Assembly: GCA_009760855.2 (NCBI GenBank)
Contig: WPIO01000059.1
Span: 1,267,501 to 1,283,500 of the forward strand
Source of the DNA: Cristatella mucedo
Lineage: Eukaryota > Bryozoa > Phylactolaemata > Cristatellidae
DNA length: 16,000 nt
Direction of reading: 5' to 3'
A model generated the notes under the pieces. That model did no database searches. It was given only the letters and a program-made list of their open reading frames with translations, and was not told the origin of the DNA. How positions within the stretch are numbered: the first letter of the stretch is position 1; the number at the start of each line of letters is the position of its first letter. The position numbers were made by a program, and so were the translations under genes. Of this stretch, positions 9,324 to 16,000 are shown piece after piece.

Positions 9324-9354
<31 letters not shown>
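9324..9354. repeat. (ATT)n LINE tail microsatellite
   Basis: About ten ATT units form the 3' terminus of the LINE copy. Shorter versions end the other copies (989-1005, 12542-12561, 14400-14415, 15471-15482). Confidence 0.95.
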
Positions 9355-10399
9355 GTCACAACGAGCAGCTGCAATTTTTTATGCCAGGATCCAGCCAGCA
9401 ATGCAGGCGAGGCAGTCGCTGTGAAATGCACTGACGTGGTAGCTGGTGAACCGCAGGAAATCGTCCCGATTGACTTCGCTAGGATTACACCGCCTGCTTG
9501 TGGCTATCGCCATCGCCAGATGTCGCCACACGGATAAAGCTTAAAAGCTAGGTAGGGCGCTGATTTGGATTTCGCATTTGTGATTCCATTATATTTGAAG
9601 CCAGGAAGCCAGGTTGGTCATTGGCTTGGATGGACGGGTAAAGCTCTATAATGATCCTGGTATACCAGTTGACAGAAAGTCAGTTCTGATCTTTCGTAAG
9701 CTTTCGCAAGCTGCGCTTATTAGTCCAAGCTCGTAAGTTTAATGAACGTGAGGAGCGGGAGGCCATCTACGCGAGGGTGTAAAATGAGCTTGGCCATAGA
9801 AGCAACCTCGACTAAAAAACGGGCTACTGCGGTGTGTAACCCTCGCTTAACCTGCCGCCTCAAGCTTCTTCTTATTTTCAAACTCGCTGGCCCAGACGAA
9901 ATCGACCTAGGTTCTTAGGTTCTAGATCAAATGAAAAAGCGCCAATCGAGTGAACTGACCTTGTCGGACTAAGAGCAGGGTCCAATCAGCAGACTTACAC
10001 GCTACAGCTTGGGTGACGCAGCAGAAAATGAGGTCCATTTGAGGATGCCAGCACTTGCCTCCGGGACAGCGCCACAACGGCCAACCGCGGCCAATCCAGA
10101 GAGCCATAGCCGGCCGGCGTAGCTCACGCATTCTCGTCTTCATTCTCGCGACAAAATTTCCAAAGCAATAACGTAAAGGCTGGTGTGACCATGAAAAGCG
10201 GCAGTGCCCACGAGTGGCGAGAAAACTGCGAGGTCGGCCAAGGTCAACGACCAAAGACAAAGAAGAAGAAATACCCAACGCACCGTGCCGGCTCTTCGTC
10301 CAGGCCACGGGCTGCGGGCGGGCGGGCGTCTCCTTCCCGCCCGAGTTCCCCCCCCCCCCCCCGCCACCGCCGCACACACTAAGCGCGCAGACGCCGACT
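9355..10399. other. Unassigned; 3' flank of the candidate 201-aa gene in its right part
   Basis: There is no gene I can support. On the + strand, 9685-9789 translates to a charged segment (RKLRLLVQARKFNEREEREA) that vaguely recalls LINE ORF1 proteins, but stops flank it closely. The right part (from about 10250) is CpG-rich and contains a C15 run at about 10348-10362. No AATAAA exists on the minus strand close to the stop at 10400; the nearest variant, ATTAAA, is at about 9742-9737. Confidence 0.3.
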
Positions 10400-11005
10400 T
10401 CACCACATGGGATTGCGTCGAAACATGCCCTCCCAGTCGGCCGATTCGGACGCTTGCGACCTGAGCAAGAGGAAGTCCGTGCGCTGCTTCAGGTGGAAGA
10501 GCTCCTCCTCGTCGTGGCGGCTTTTCATTCCTGGGCGCCCTGCGCCGTCGCGATCGCAGCACTCTTCGAGCGCGCTCAGCCGGCTGCCGATGGCGCTCAG
10601 CTTGCGTCGCAGCGCCTCGGCGACCACGTCCTGCGACGACGACGCCTGCGGCGACGACGACGCTTCGGCGGCACGGCCGCCCAAGCGCACCAGCTCCAGC
10701 GTGTGCGGGCTCTTCGCCGAGTTGCTCGGCAGCGATCTGCCGACGACGACGGGCACGAGCGAGCCTCTCGAGTTCCGCAGCTTCAGAGCGTAGCCGGCGC
10801 CTCCGGCGTCGTGGCGGTATCCAGGAAGCGATGCCAGCGCCTCGCGAAGCAGGGCGCTGCGAACCGCTCGGCCGTCGCCGTCGCAGACCCCCGACGCAGG
10901 CGCCGGTGCGTCGAAGCGAAATATTACCGCCGCGCCGCCCTCGCTGCTCGCGTCGTCCTGCCGCTCGCGGCATTCGGAGACGAGCTTAATCCAAACGGGC
11001 GCCAT
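10400..11005 (-). CDS. Unidentified 201-aa protein, intronless, candidate host gene
   Basis: ATG at 11005-11003 is the first ATG after an in-frame TAA at 11068-11066, and the frame ends in TGA at 10402-10400. The frame is therefore complete without introns, with +4 G and a weak -3 base. I do not recognise the family. The N-terminal part (1-110) looks like a compact mixed alpha/beta domain: MAPVWIKLVSECRE, AAVIFRFDA (25-33), a basic helix (47-60), YALKLRNSRGSLVPVVV (72-88), then HTLELVRL. A Ser-rich linker (116-124) leads to a helix suited to a coiled coil (126-150), and the protein ends at DWEGMFRRNPMW (190-201). Balanced composition, Trp near both ends and a CpG-rich context argue for a real protein. 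Longer overlapping frames on both strands are Arg/Ala-rich and look like antisense or frame shadows. It could still be a terminal exon or a compositional artefact. Confidence 0.5.
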   Translation of the reverse strand: MAPVWIKLVSECRERQDDASSEGGAAVIFRFDAPAPASGVCDGDGRAVRSALLREALASLPGYRHDAGGAGYALKLRNSRGSLVPVVVGRSLPSNSAKSPHTLELVRLGGRAAEASSSPQASSSQDVVAEALRRKLSAIGSRLSALEECCDRDGAGRPGMKSRHDEEELFHLKQRTDFLLLRSQASESADWEGMFRRNPMW

Positions 11006-11394
11006 TTGATGATTTCGTCCCGCCCCCGTCACAGCGCAGCGGCGGTACGCGGGAAGCGGAAAAGGTTACATGAGAAGAAACAACGAGCCGCGCAAATCGC
11101 TGGGAGGGAGGGGCGCTGTGCGTGTATCTATGCAGAGGCGATGTGAGGAACCGCGGTAACCGCGGCTGCTGCACCAAAGTGCAGCTGGTGGCGAGCTGGC
11201 CCTGGTAAGTCTCGTAGTTGTAAGAGGCCCGTGCCAATACTAATAGCTCTTAAGCCCCACCCTGAAGTCGAAAAGTGAAGCTGCGTGCGAATACGTTCTT
11301 CTACCTGCTAAGCAGCGCCGTGAGGCCACGCACGCTGTGCGGACGTACATGCTGGTACATCCCCATCAGAAACTTCTGCAACGCTTCGTTGCGG
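11006..11394 (-). promoter_or_regulatory. CpG-rich upstream region of the candidate 201-aa gene
   Basis: This is the sequence upstream of the minus-strand ATG. It is CpG-rich up to about 11170 and contains no TATA box at a useful distance, as in CpG-island promoters. Two copies of AACCGCGG (11149-11156 and 11158-11165) stand 1 nt apart about 150 bp upstream of the ATG and together form the inverted repeat CCGCGGT/ACCGCGG. Promoter status is inferred from position and composition. Confidence 0.35.
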
Positions 11395-11450
11395 TCATTG
11401 CTCATTGCTCATTGGTCTTTGTTCATTGCTCATTGGTCATTGCTCATTTG
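11395..11450. repeat. Heptamer repeat TCATTGS, 8 units
   Basis: Eight consecutive 7-mers: TCATTGC, TCATTGC, TCATTGG, TCTTTGT, TCATTGC, TCATTGG, TCATTGC, TCATTTG. On the minus strand, two units (11409-11415, 11430-11436) create CCAAT pentamers 21 bp apart, about 400 bp upstream of the ATG at 11005. Confidence 0.85.
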
Positions 11451-11799
11451 CAGCCACTTTAGATACCCGTCAATAGGATCCTTCTCCACACGGACACTTT
11501 CTTATCGTACGTTTTCCGCACAAAAATGTGTGTACTCGAGAACATTCGGTTTTTAAAAATCGCCTCACCCATGTAGTACCGTATGGGTTCGCACGCAGAT
11601 GGCAGCGTGACGAAGAACGAAGAAGCCCACAAGCTTTGGCGTTGACGGTGTTTTTGGCGTTGACGACGACGGCTGTACTGTATCATACGCAGACAAACAC
11701 AGGAAAGCGAGCGTACGTACGTACGTACGTACGTACGAATGAAGCGCTGGCCGTCGTGGAAGCAGCTCTAGAGCGCACGCAGAGAAGAAAAGAGAAAGT
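11451..11799. other. Unassigned, contains (CGTA)6
   Basis: No supported gene. A tetranucleotide run of CGTA (11712-11737) is self-complementary throughout and rich in CpG. A + frame at 11528-11887 and a minus frame at 11846-11565 cross the microsatellites and are not credible as genes. Confidence 0.35.
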
Positions 11800-11830
11800 G
11801 AGAGGGAGAGAGAGAGAGAGAGAGAGAGGG
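11800..11830. repeat. (GA)n microsatellite, short
   Basis: A GA tract of about 31 bp with a GGGA interruption at each end. Confidence 0.9.
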
Positions 11831-12477
11831 AGGATAGCGTCCACACCGGCCGGCGGGCAAGCAGAATGTTTCTCGATGCACGACTAGCGGGTCAGGAGAC
11901 CGATGCTGACCCGTTGCGACTAAATGCAGCTTCAGCTTCGTCAGCTGATACTGTCCAACTGCAGCACCTAACGTGGTGGTACTCAGCACGCCCGTTGGCC
12001 ATGCGGAGTGGCAAGAGTTCAGCTGGGGCGGAACGACGTTGTGGGCGCGGCCACGCCCACAGGACGCAACGGGCGACAGCGACGGTCGCCTACATGGTCT
12101 GGGGCGGAAACGCCCTCGGTCATGATATCCGGTTTCGATGAGTGCTGTGGGTTGAAGCGGCCTCGAGTACCGGCCTCGTCGGAGCGGCCGAGTTATCTCC
12201 GCTGTCTTAGCTTACTTCTGCGGCTTGTTACTTTTCGCAATTCACCTGGTCACATGGTACATGTTTACTGGCTTACAGGTTACATGTCGCCCTTTAATGC
12301 GACTTCATTGCTAAATGATCTATGCGCCTTCGATTCGGGTAACTGCTGCTGTGACGTGGCTTTGAGGTAGAAACTTTTGATGTAGATTAATTGCCAGCGA
12401 CTATATAGCAGCGGAGGAGGTAGGCCGCGAGAGAGGATTGCAATAGCCCGGCCCGGCCGAGTGAAGTCGCGATTAAT
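11831..12477. other. Unassigned GC-rich stretch
   Basis: Overlapping + frames (11866-12141 and 12008-12370) have no recognisable motif. GTGGGCG/CGCCCAC with a 6-nt spacer (12041-12060) is a perfect inverted repeat that also contains GC-box-like cores. I see no splice or poly(A) signals that would define a gene. Confidence 0.3.
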
Positions 12478-12541
12478 AGTAAATACAATATATTTGTATA
12501 GCGCCCTCAGAAAGCTAAATCTCTTTCCAGGAACTTTACAG
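12478..12541 (-). mobile_element. LINE 3'-tail fragment (antisense), variant subfamily
   Basis: A tail-only copy of the 3' hairpin region, abutting the tail of the larger antisense copy. It shares TTGTATAG and AGGAACTTT with the fragment at 4421-4490, unlike the main family (TTGATAAAG, AGGCGCTTT). Confidence 0.65.
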
Positions 12542-13106
12542 ATAATAGTAATAATAATAATGCACTTGATAAAGCGCCCTCAGAGAACTCAAATCTCTTT
12601 CTAGGCGCTTTACATTTGCTGCAAAGGGAAGTGCTATTGAATGGTGAGTAATATCATGCTTGATGAACAAACAAAATGAATAGCATGGTTAGGGGTGACA
12701 TGCACAGGGTCAGCATGCAAATGTGGTTAGTGGCAGCGTGCACAGTTGTAGCGCCGTGCTGGCCTTGGCTGAATTTTAGCGCGAACAAGAGCTGTTCGGC
12801 GGCGGGCTAGAGCTCCTTTGTCCTGGAGCAGTGAGCCAGAGAGGAGCGTCAGTGCGGTTAGAGAGGAAGCGCTTAGGAGCAGGCCATGAAGCTCTGAGAC
12901 GAGCGGCGGCGATTCGGCCTTTAGAATTGGTCCGATACCCGCGGAAGCTGCTGATAGATGTTGGCTGGCCTGTCAACCCCCGCCTTCCCTCTTTCCAAGA
13001 AAGAATCGTCTGGAACCCATTCGCCATTCAAGCTGGACAGAGGTGCTCTTCCAGTGGTCTGGGGACGGTATTAATTCCTTTCCGTAATGGGCCAAGGTGT
13101 CCGGGC

Positions 13107-13153
13107 CCAATACCACTAAGCTCTTGCCCCATTGTTTCAGCTAGGTATTTAAG
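13107..13153 (+). promoter_or_regulatory. LTR core promoter: CCAAT box and TATA box
   Basis: CCAAT at 13107-13111 and TATTTAAG at 13146-13153 are about 35 bp apart. Transcription would be expected to start around 13175-13180, defining the U3/R border of the LTR. Spacing and order are textbook for an RNA polymerase II promoter. Activity is untested. Confidence 0.55.
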
Positions 13154-13635
13154 GGTCGAGCGACGCTCGCTCTGGGCCTCGTGTCTTTAGTATCTTCGTG
13201 CCTTTGGTGCGGCTCTGCGCTTCGACGCCGTCGGGCACTCGTTTCTCTGAAAGCGAGAGAGGAGGGCGGGCTGTTCGCCGGCGATTGACGGAACAGGACG
13301 AGACAGCGCTAGGAGGATTCGGTGGACTCCACCGAATACGGTCGTATCGCGCCCGAGCTGGCATTTTGTGTTTCTTTCGTGTTTTGTGTGTGCGCGCTAG
13401 CACGTGGTCTCGGCATAGGGATTTGCCGGTGCGAGCTAGACGTAGTTGGCGTGTGTGGAGTATTCCTGCCGCACTGGTGGAAACCGAGTTTTAGTTCTCC
13501 GGTTAGAGTTTAGGCTCTGGTTCGGGCTCAGTGTGGAGAAGTATTCCCTCCGCAAGAGTGTTGGTGCTGTTGAGAGCGTGCGAGGAGTGTGGAGATAAAG
13601 CTGAGCTAGACGCGCAGCGACTTTGTGCGCTGGCG

Positions 13636-13671
13636 AATAAAGCTCAGTAAAATCCCCAATTTGTGTGTCTC
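13636..13671 (+). terminator. LTR polyadenylation signal
   Basis: AATAAA at 13636-13641 is followed about 20 nt later by TTTGTGTGTCTC, a GU-rich downstream element. This sets the R/U5 border near 13655-13660, so R would be about 480 bp. Confidence 0.55.
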
Positions 13672-13714
13672 GCTTTCCAATTCACGCCGCGGACTCACGA
13701 CCCCCTTTAGTAAC

Positions 13715-13753
13715 GGTAAGTAGGTTAGCGCCAGAAACGCTCGTTTCGTGGCG
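13715..13753 (+). promoter_or_regulatory. 5' splice-site-like sequence and hairpin in LTR U5
   Basis: CGGTAAGTAG at 13714-13723 is a near-consensus splice donor. It is followed by an inverted repeat, GCGCCAGAAACG against CGTTTCGTGGCGC (13728-13753), with a 2-nt centre and one bulge. The right arm runs into TGGCGCCCAG, which resembles a tRNA primer-binding site. It lies about 100 bp inside the LTR end and no CA terminus precedes it, so I read it as part of the hairpin. Confidence 0.4.
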
Positions 13754-13891
13754 CCCAGCTTATTGTGCGTAGGCGCGCACTGAACGGCATTAGGCGCTAG
13801 GCTACGCCGCTAGGTAAGCGGCAGGTCAAGCTTACACCGCCGAGCCTTCGGCGTTACACAGTGTCAGCACGCGTAAGCACGTGAAGGACGA

Positions 13892-13982
13892 TGCTGTAAG
13901 GAAAGCATTGTCAAATGATTGATGATTACTTACATCTGCAAGCAGCAGGCCTAGTGTAAGCAGGTATAGCACACGAAGAAAA
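13892..13982. other. About 91-bp insertion in the antisense LINE copy
   Basis: The host reads GTGAAGGACGA up to 13891 and resumes with AATCAC at 13983; the other copies are continuous here. The inserted segment has no recognisable ends, tail or target duplication. It could be filler DNA from a repair event or a scrap of another repeat. Confidence 0.6.
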
Positions 13983-14397
13983 AATCACGAAGTCCTACTA
14001 AATGCTGTAATAAACAGGTGCGTTTAAGCTTCTTTTTAAATGATGACATGTCAGGGGACATTGTGACGTGCGTCGGTAGTGAGTTCCAAGCTTCGGAAGC
14101 ATAGGAACTAAAGGTACGGTCCCCAAAGGTATCGAGGTTCGTACCAGGTATGGAGAATGAAGGGACGTAAAAGTAAATGACAGAAGCTTGAAGTAGATGC
14201 GCTGCTTGATTGGAAGCCAGAGCAGGTCGGCGAGAAGTGGTATGATGTGGCAATTGCAACGCTCACGACAGACAAGCCTAGCTGCTGAGTTTTGCACCAG
14301 CTGTAAGCGCCTGATGGCACACGCTGGGAGACCAGCAGTCAGTGAGTTACAGAAGTCGAAACGGGATGTCACAAATGCATGGACCAGCTTAGATGTG

Positions 14398-14480
14398 CTA
14401 TAATAATAATAATAATGCACTTGATAAAGCGCCCTCAGAGAACTCAATCTCTTCCTAGGCGATTTACATTTGCTGCAAAG
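14398..14480 (-). mobile_element. 83-bp LINE tail inserted into an older LINE copy
   Basis: The insert consists only of (ATT)5, the 3' hairpin and a few bases beyond it, in the same antisense orientation as its host. Host sequence GATGTG (to 14397) joins directly to GTATCCC (from 14481), as in the copy at 989-1909 where GATATGGTATCCC is continuous. There is at most a 1-bp target duplication. A reading frame (14504-13998) runs through the junction by chance and would fuse the tail to RT codons; it is not a gene. Confidence 0.85.
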
Positions 14481-14520
14481 GTATCCCAATCTAAGCAAGC
14501 CCAAATTTTAACAACGTTAT

Positions 14521-14744
14521 TTGATTACGTTGCTTGATTGTACAGACATGATTGTGCGGTACGGGAAATACACCTCGCGGTCACCCTTGCGAACGTATTA
14601 CTTTTCTGGAACGTTTTAACATTGCCTGGCTGCAACTGTTACTGGATTGGCCAGCATTCGCCAACGCTGCAGTTTCGCGAGCATTAGCATCCGGGCATTT
14701 TCGCCGCATGAAGTCGTTACATTGCCTGAATGCCCATAAATATA
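14521..14744. other. Unassigned spacer between two LINE nests
   Basis: No gene signal is visible; a 72-codon + frame has no motif. Confidence 0.3.
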
Positions 14745-14880
14745 TAATGATTCAATACTTCGTTGTATAGCGTCCTAAGAGAATTGAGTCACTCGGGTGC
14801 TTTACAACTCGCTGTAAGAGAATCAATAACCAAGGCTCAGCGAAATGCTCGGTATCATGCATAGGCAAGCAAGGAAAAGC
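14745..14880 (-). mobile_element. LINE 3'-end fragment (antisense), diverged
   Basis: The reverse complement carries a diverged version of the 3' hairpin: AAAGCACCCGAGTGACTC, then TTCTCTTAGGACGCTATAC. Sequence further 5' resembles the UTR (GCATGATACC). The usual ATT tail is not evident. It is older than the neighbouring copies. Confidence 0.5.
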
Positions 14881-14923
14881 TAATAAGGTGCCTAATCCAT
14901 CAGTTTATAGGACATCTGACTGT

Positions 14924-14962
14924 TATCAGTATGTTATATTATGTTATATCAGTATGTTATGT
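14924..14962. repeat. Short direct repeat of TATCAGTATGTTAT
   Basis: The 14-mer occurs at 14924-14937 and 14947-14960, separated by a TTA-rich spacer, giving a 23-bp period. It lies immediately upstream of the next LINE copy. Confidence 0.8.
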
Positions 14963-14964
14963 TA

Positions 14965-15935
14965 TCGTCGCTAACTTCCATTGCCGCGTGTATTGCTGAC
15001 ATTCACCTTTGGATGGAAGCAAACTTTCTCAAATTCAATTGTGATAAAACCAACTTACTAGCTTTGGGCAAACCTAGTGAGACTCGAGAATTGGAAAAGC
15101 AATCCCCCAAAATGGGCTCTTCCAGCAGATGCAAAACATCGTGCTGTGAAGGCAAACCTGGAATTCACTCCCGACTTTCGTCACGACATCTCCTGCCTTG
15201 TTCACATTAAAAAAAGAAACTAAAACATTGATTTTTCACTGCATTTAGTGGGTCTCTGTGATTCGTCCTGTACGTGCTTATGCATGCTGACACTGTGGTT
15301 GCTGCTACTAACCATATTTGCATGCTGACCCTGTGCATATCACCCCTAACCATGTTATTCGCGTTGTTTATTGAGCATGCTACCACTAACCATTCGATCG
15401 TGCTTTCTTTTCAGCAAATTTGAAGCGTGTAGAATGACATTAAGTTCTCTGAGGGCGCTATATAAAATGCCTTATTATTATTCAAATGGACTCTGCCAGC
15501 ATATCTCCTGCATCCTCATTACGATGTCTAAATGTCCTGTTCCAAAGTGACCTTTCACCAGATGACCCCATCAACTCCATAGTCGAGTCTGTCTACTTTC
15601 AGCTACGTAACAGTGCAAAATTACGGGCCTACTTACACAGGGATAACACATCCAAGTTGGTCCATGCATATCTGATAGCCTGTTTTGACTCGTGTAGCTC
15701 ACTGCTTGCAGGACATCCGACTTTTACAACAGACACTCGCATTTGGTTGAAAACTCTGCAGCTAGGCTTGTTTGTCGTGAACCGTTACAACTGCCTAAGT
15801 GCACCACTTCTCACCAACCGGCACTAGCTCATTGTCAAGTATAGGTAGCTCGAGTATCGACTTCAAGGTTTTGTTACCCACTTTTAGGTCCCTTCCTTCT
15901 CTTGCACAGCGGCTACCTGTCCGAACTACATGCAT
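14965..15935 (+). mobile_element. CR1/L2-like LINE copy split by a nested insertion
   Basis: The left part (14965-15130) reads SIAACIADIHLWMEANFLKF, then CDKTNLLALGKPSE, up to the GS-S motif. The right part (from 15484) resumes with DSASISPAS, then LFQSDLSPDDPINSIVES, NTSKLVHAYLIACFDS, and later TLQLGL and PLLT in shifted frames. Together they follow the order of the reference ORF with no missing block, so they are one older copy interrupted by 15131-15483. Frameshifts and substitutions are numerous. Homology fades after about 15935. Confidence 0.75.
15131..15483 (+). mobile_element. Younger 5'-truncated LINE copy inside the preceding one
   Basis: The copy begins near the codons for the PKAWNSLP motif (here decayed as KPGIHSRLS), covers the last coding block and 3' UTR (CATTTAGTGGGTCTCTGTGA onward), and ends with the hairpin CTCTGAGGGCGCTATATAAA and a short ATT tail at 15471-15482. 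The host motif AAATGGGCTCTTCCAGCAGAT (15110-15130) is repeated as AAATGGACTCTGCCAGCATA and on (15484-15504), 18 of 21 identical, which looks like a diverged target-site duplication. It is on the same strand as its host. Confidence 0.75.
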
Positions 15936-16000
15936 CTTCGTATCTCCGTCTGTAACTCCACAAAGTCATAAAGACCATGTGGGTGTTACGCATGAGAGTT
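15936..16000. other. Unassigned to window end
   Basis: LINE homology is no longer traceable and nothing else is recognisable. Confidence 0.3.

Larger units (their letters stand above)
8288..9354 (+). mobile_element. CR1/L2-like LINE copy, 5'-truncated, best preserved
   Basis: This is the reference copy for the window. It starts within the RT domain just before the block ACIDDIRTWM, downstream of the catalytic YADD motif, which is absent. It contains the C-terminal coding part to TGA at 9110-9112. The 3' UTR follows, with a 38-bp imperfect direct repeat at 9133-9208. The copy ends with a hairpin at 9277-9314 and (ATT)10 at 9324-9354. The RT-like frame and the short microsatellite tail match Jockey-superfamily CR1/L2 elements. 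No clear target duplication was found. Confidence 0.93.
12747..13858 (+). mobile_element. Solo LTR (1112 bp) inserted in a LINE 3' UTR
   Basis: The inserted sequence starts TGTAGCGCCG and ends GGCGTTACA, giving TG...CA termini and a 9-bp imperfect terminal inverted repeat. The host sequence CAGT occurs just before (12743-12746) and just after (13859-13862); the shared block extends to CACAGT, so the target duplication is 4 to 6 bp. Removing the insert restores the LINE 3' UTR exactly in register with the other copies. Internal signals support LTR identity on the + strand: CCAAT at 13107, TATTTAAG at 13146, AATAAA at 13636 with a GT-rich stretch after it, and no long coding frame. No internal domain or partner LTR lies in the window, so it is most simply a solo LTR left by recombination. 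The superfamily (Ty3/gypsy, copia or BEL) cannot be fixed from this. Confidence 0.75.
12542..14520 (-). mobile_element. CR1/L2-like LINE copy carrying several nested insertions
   Basis: This is one antisense copy whose pieces are collinear with the reference at 8288-9354. The 3' tail and UTR are at 12542-12746, more UTR at 13859-13891, the C-terminal coding region at 13983-14397, and the remaining RT codons at 14481-14520. In the reference the sequence on either side of each gap is continuous, so the gaps are later insertions (listed separately). The coding part keeps SKLVHAFVTSRFDFCNSL, LQLVQNSAARLVC and HIIPLLADLLWLPIKQRI. A deletion removes the codons between the SLHS and PHTNL blocks and shifts the frame. 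The 5' end lies near 14520, again downstream of YADD. Confidence 0.85.

Noticed and set aside
10140-10973. 277-codon minus strand ORF overlapping the candidate gene
   Set aside because: Extremely Arg-rich N-terminal half and different frame from the better-balanced 201-aa ORF; treated as a shadow.
10214-11146. 310-codon + strand ORF, the longest in the window
   Set aside because: It overlaps the 201-aa minus frame antisense, is dominated by Arg/Ala runs and polyPro from a C homopolymer, and shows no domain. It looks like a GC-driven shadow.
12776-13513. Several 80-120-codon ORFs on both strands
   Set aside because: They lie inside the solo LTR and have no motif; LTRs are non-coding.
13749-13758. 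TGGCGCCCAG as a retroelement primer-binding site
   Set aside because: It is the arm of a hairpin, no CA-ending LTR border precedes it, and the insertion boundaries defined by host sequence lie 100 bp further on.
13998-14504. 168-codon ORF fusing a tyrosine run to RT motifs
   Set aside because: The junction is a nested LINE tail inside an older LINE copy; the fusion is accidental.

Overview
The window is a repeat-dominated stretch of an animal nuclear genome. There are no bacterial operons, ribosome-binding sites or dense ORFs. Instead it holds long dinucleotide microsatellites, many 5'-truncated copies of a CR1/L2-like (Jockey-superfamily) non-LTR retrotransposon, one solo LTR, one short hAT-like DNA element, and one CpG-rich block with a plausible small gene. 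The mix fits an invertebrate metazoan, but the sequence does not let me name a phylum with confidence.

Layout. Positions 1-100 and 989-1909 are antisense LINE pieces, with a GA tract and a TC tract between and around them. 1910-3060 is mostly unassigned, with a weak candidate exon from 2512. 3069-4840 holds a TG tract, three tRNA-like B-box sequences (possible SINE remnants), two LINE scraps and a perfect 34-bp minisatellite. 4840-6180 ends in a decayed LINE endonuclease domain. 6180-8280 has a GC-rich stretch ending at a possible poly(A) signal, two very long TG tracts and a hAT-like MITE. 8288-9354 is the best LINE copy, with 251 open codons ending at a natural stop and a complete 3' end. 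9355-11450 contains a CpG-rich block with a complete intronless reading frame for a 201-aa protein on the minus strand. 12478-14520 is one antisense LINE copy carrying at least three later insertions: a 1.1-kb solo LTR, a 91-bp segment and an 83-bp LINE tail. 14745-15935 is a second nest, in which a sense LINE copy is split by a younger truncated copy of the same family.

Functionally the LINE pieces are dead: none retains both endonuclease and reverse transcriptase, and every copy that reaches RT begins downstream of the catalytic YADD motif. Their shared 3' hairpin followed by (ATT)n is the part most consistently kept, as expected if the family's RT primes there. The only candidate host gene is the 201-aa ORF at 10400-11005, which I do not recognise. 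I found no undescribed multi-gene system. The notable content is the insertion stratigraphy, the solo LTR with intact-looking transcription signals, and the unidentified small gene.
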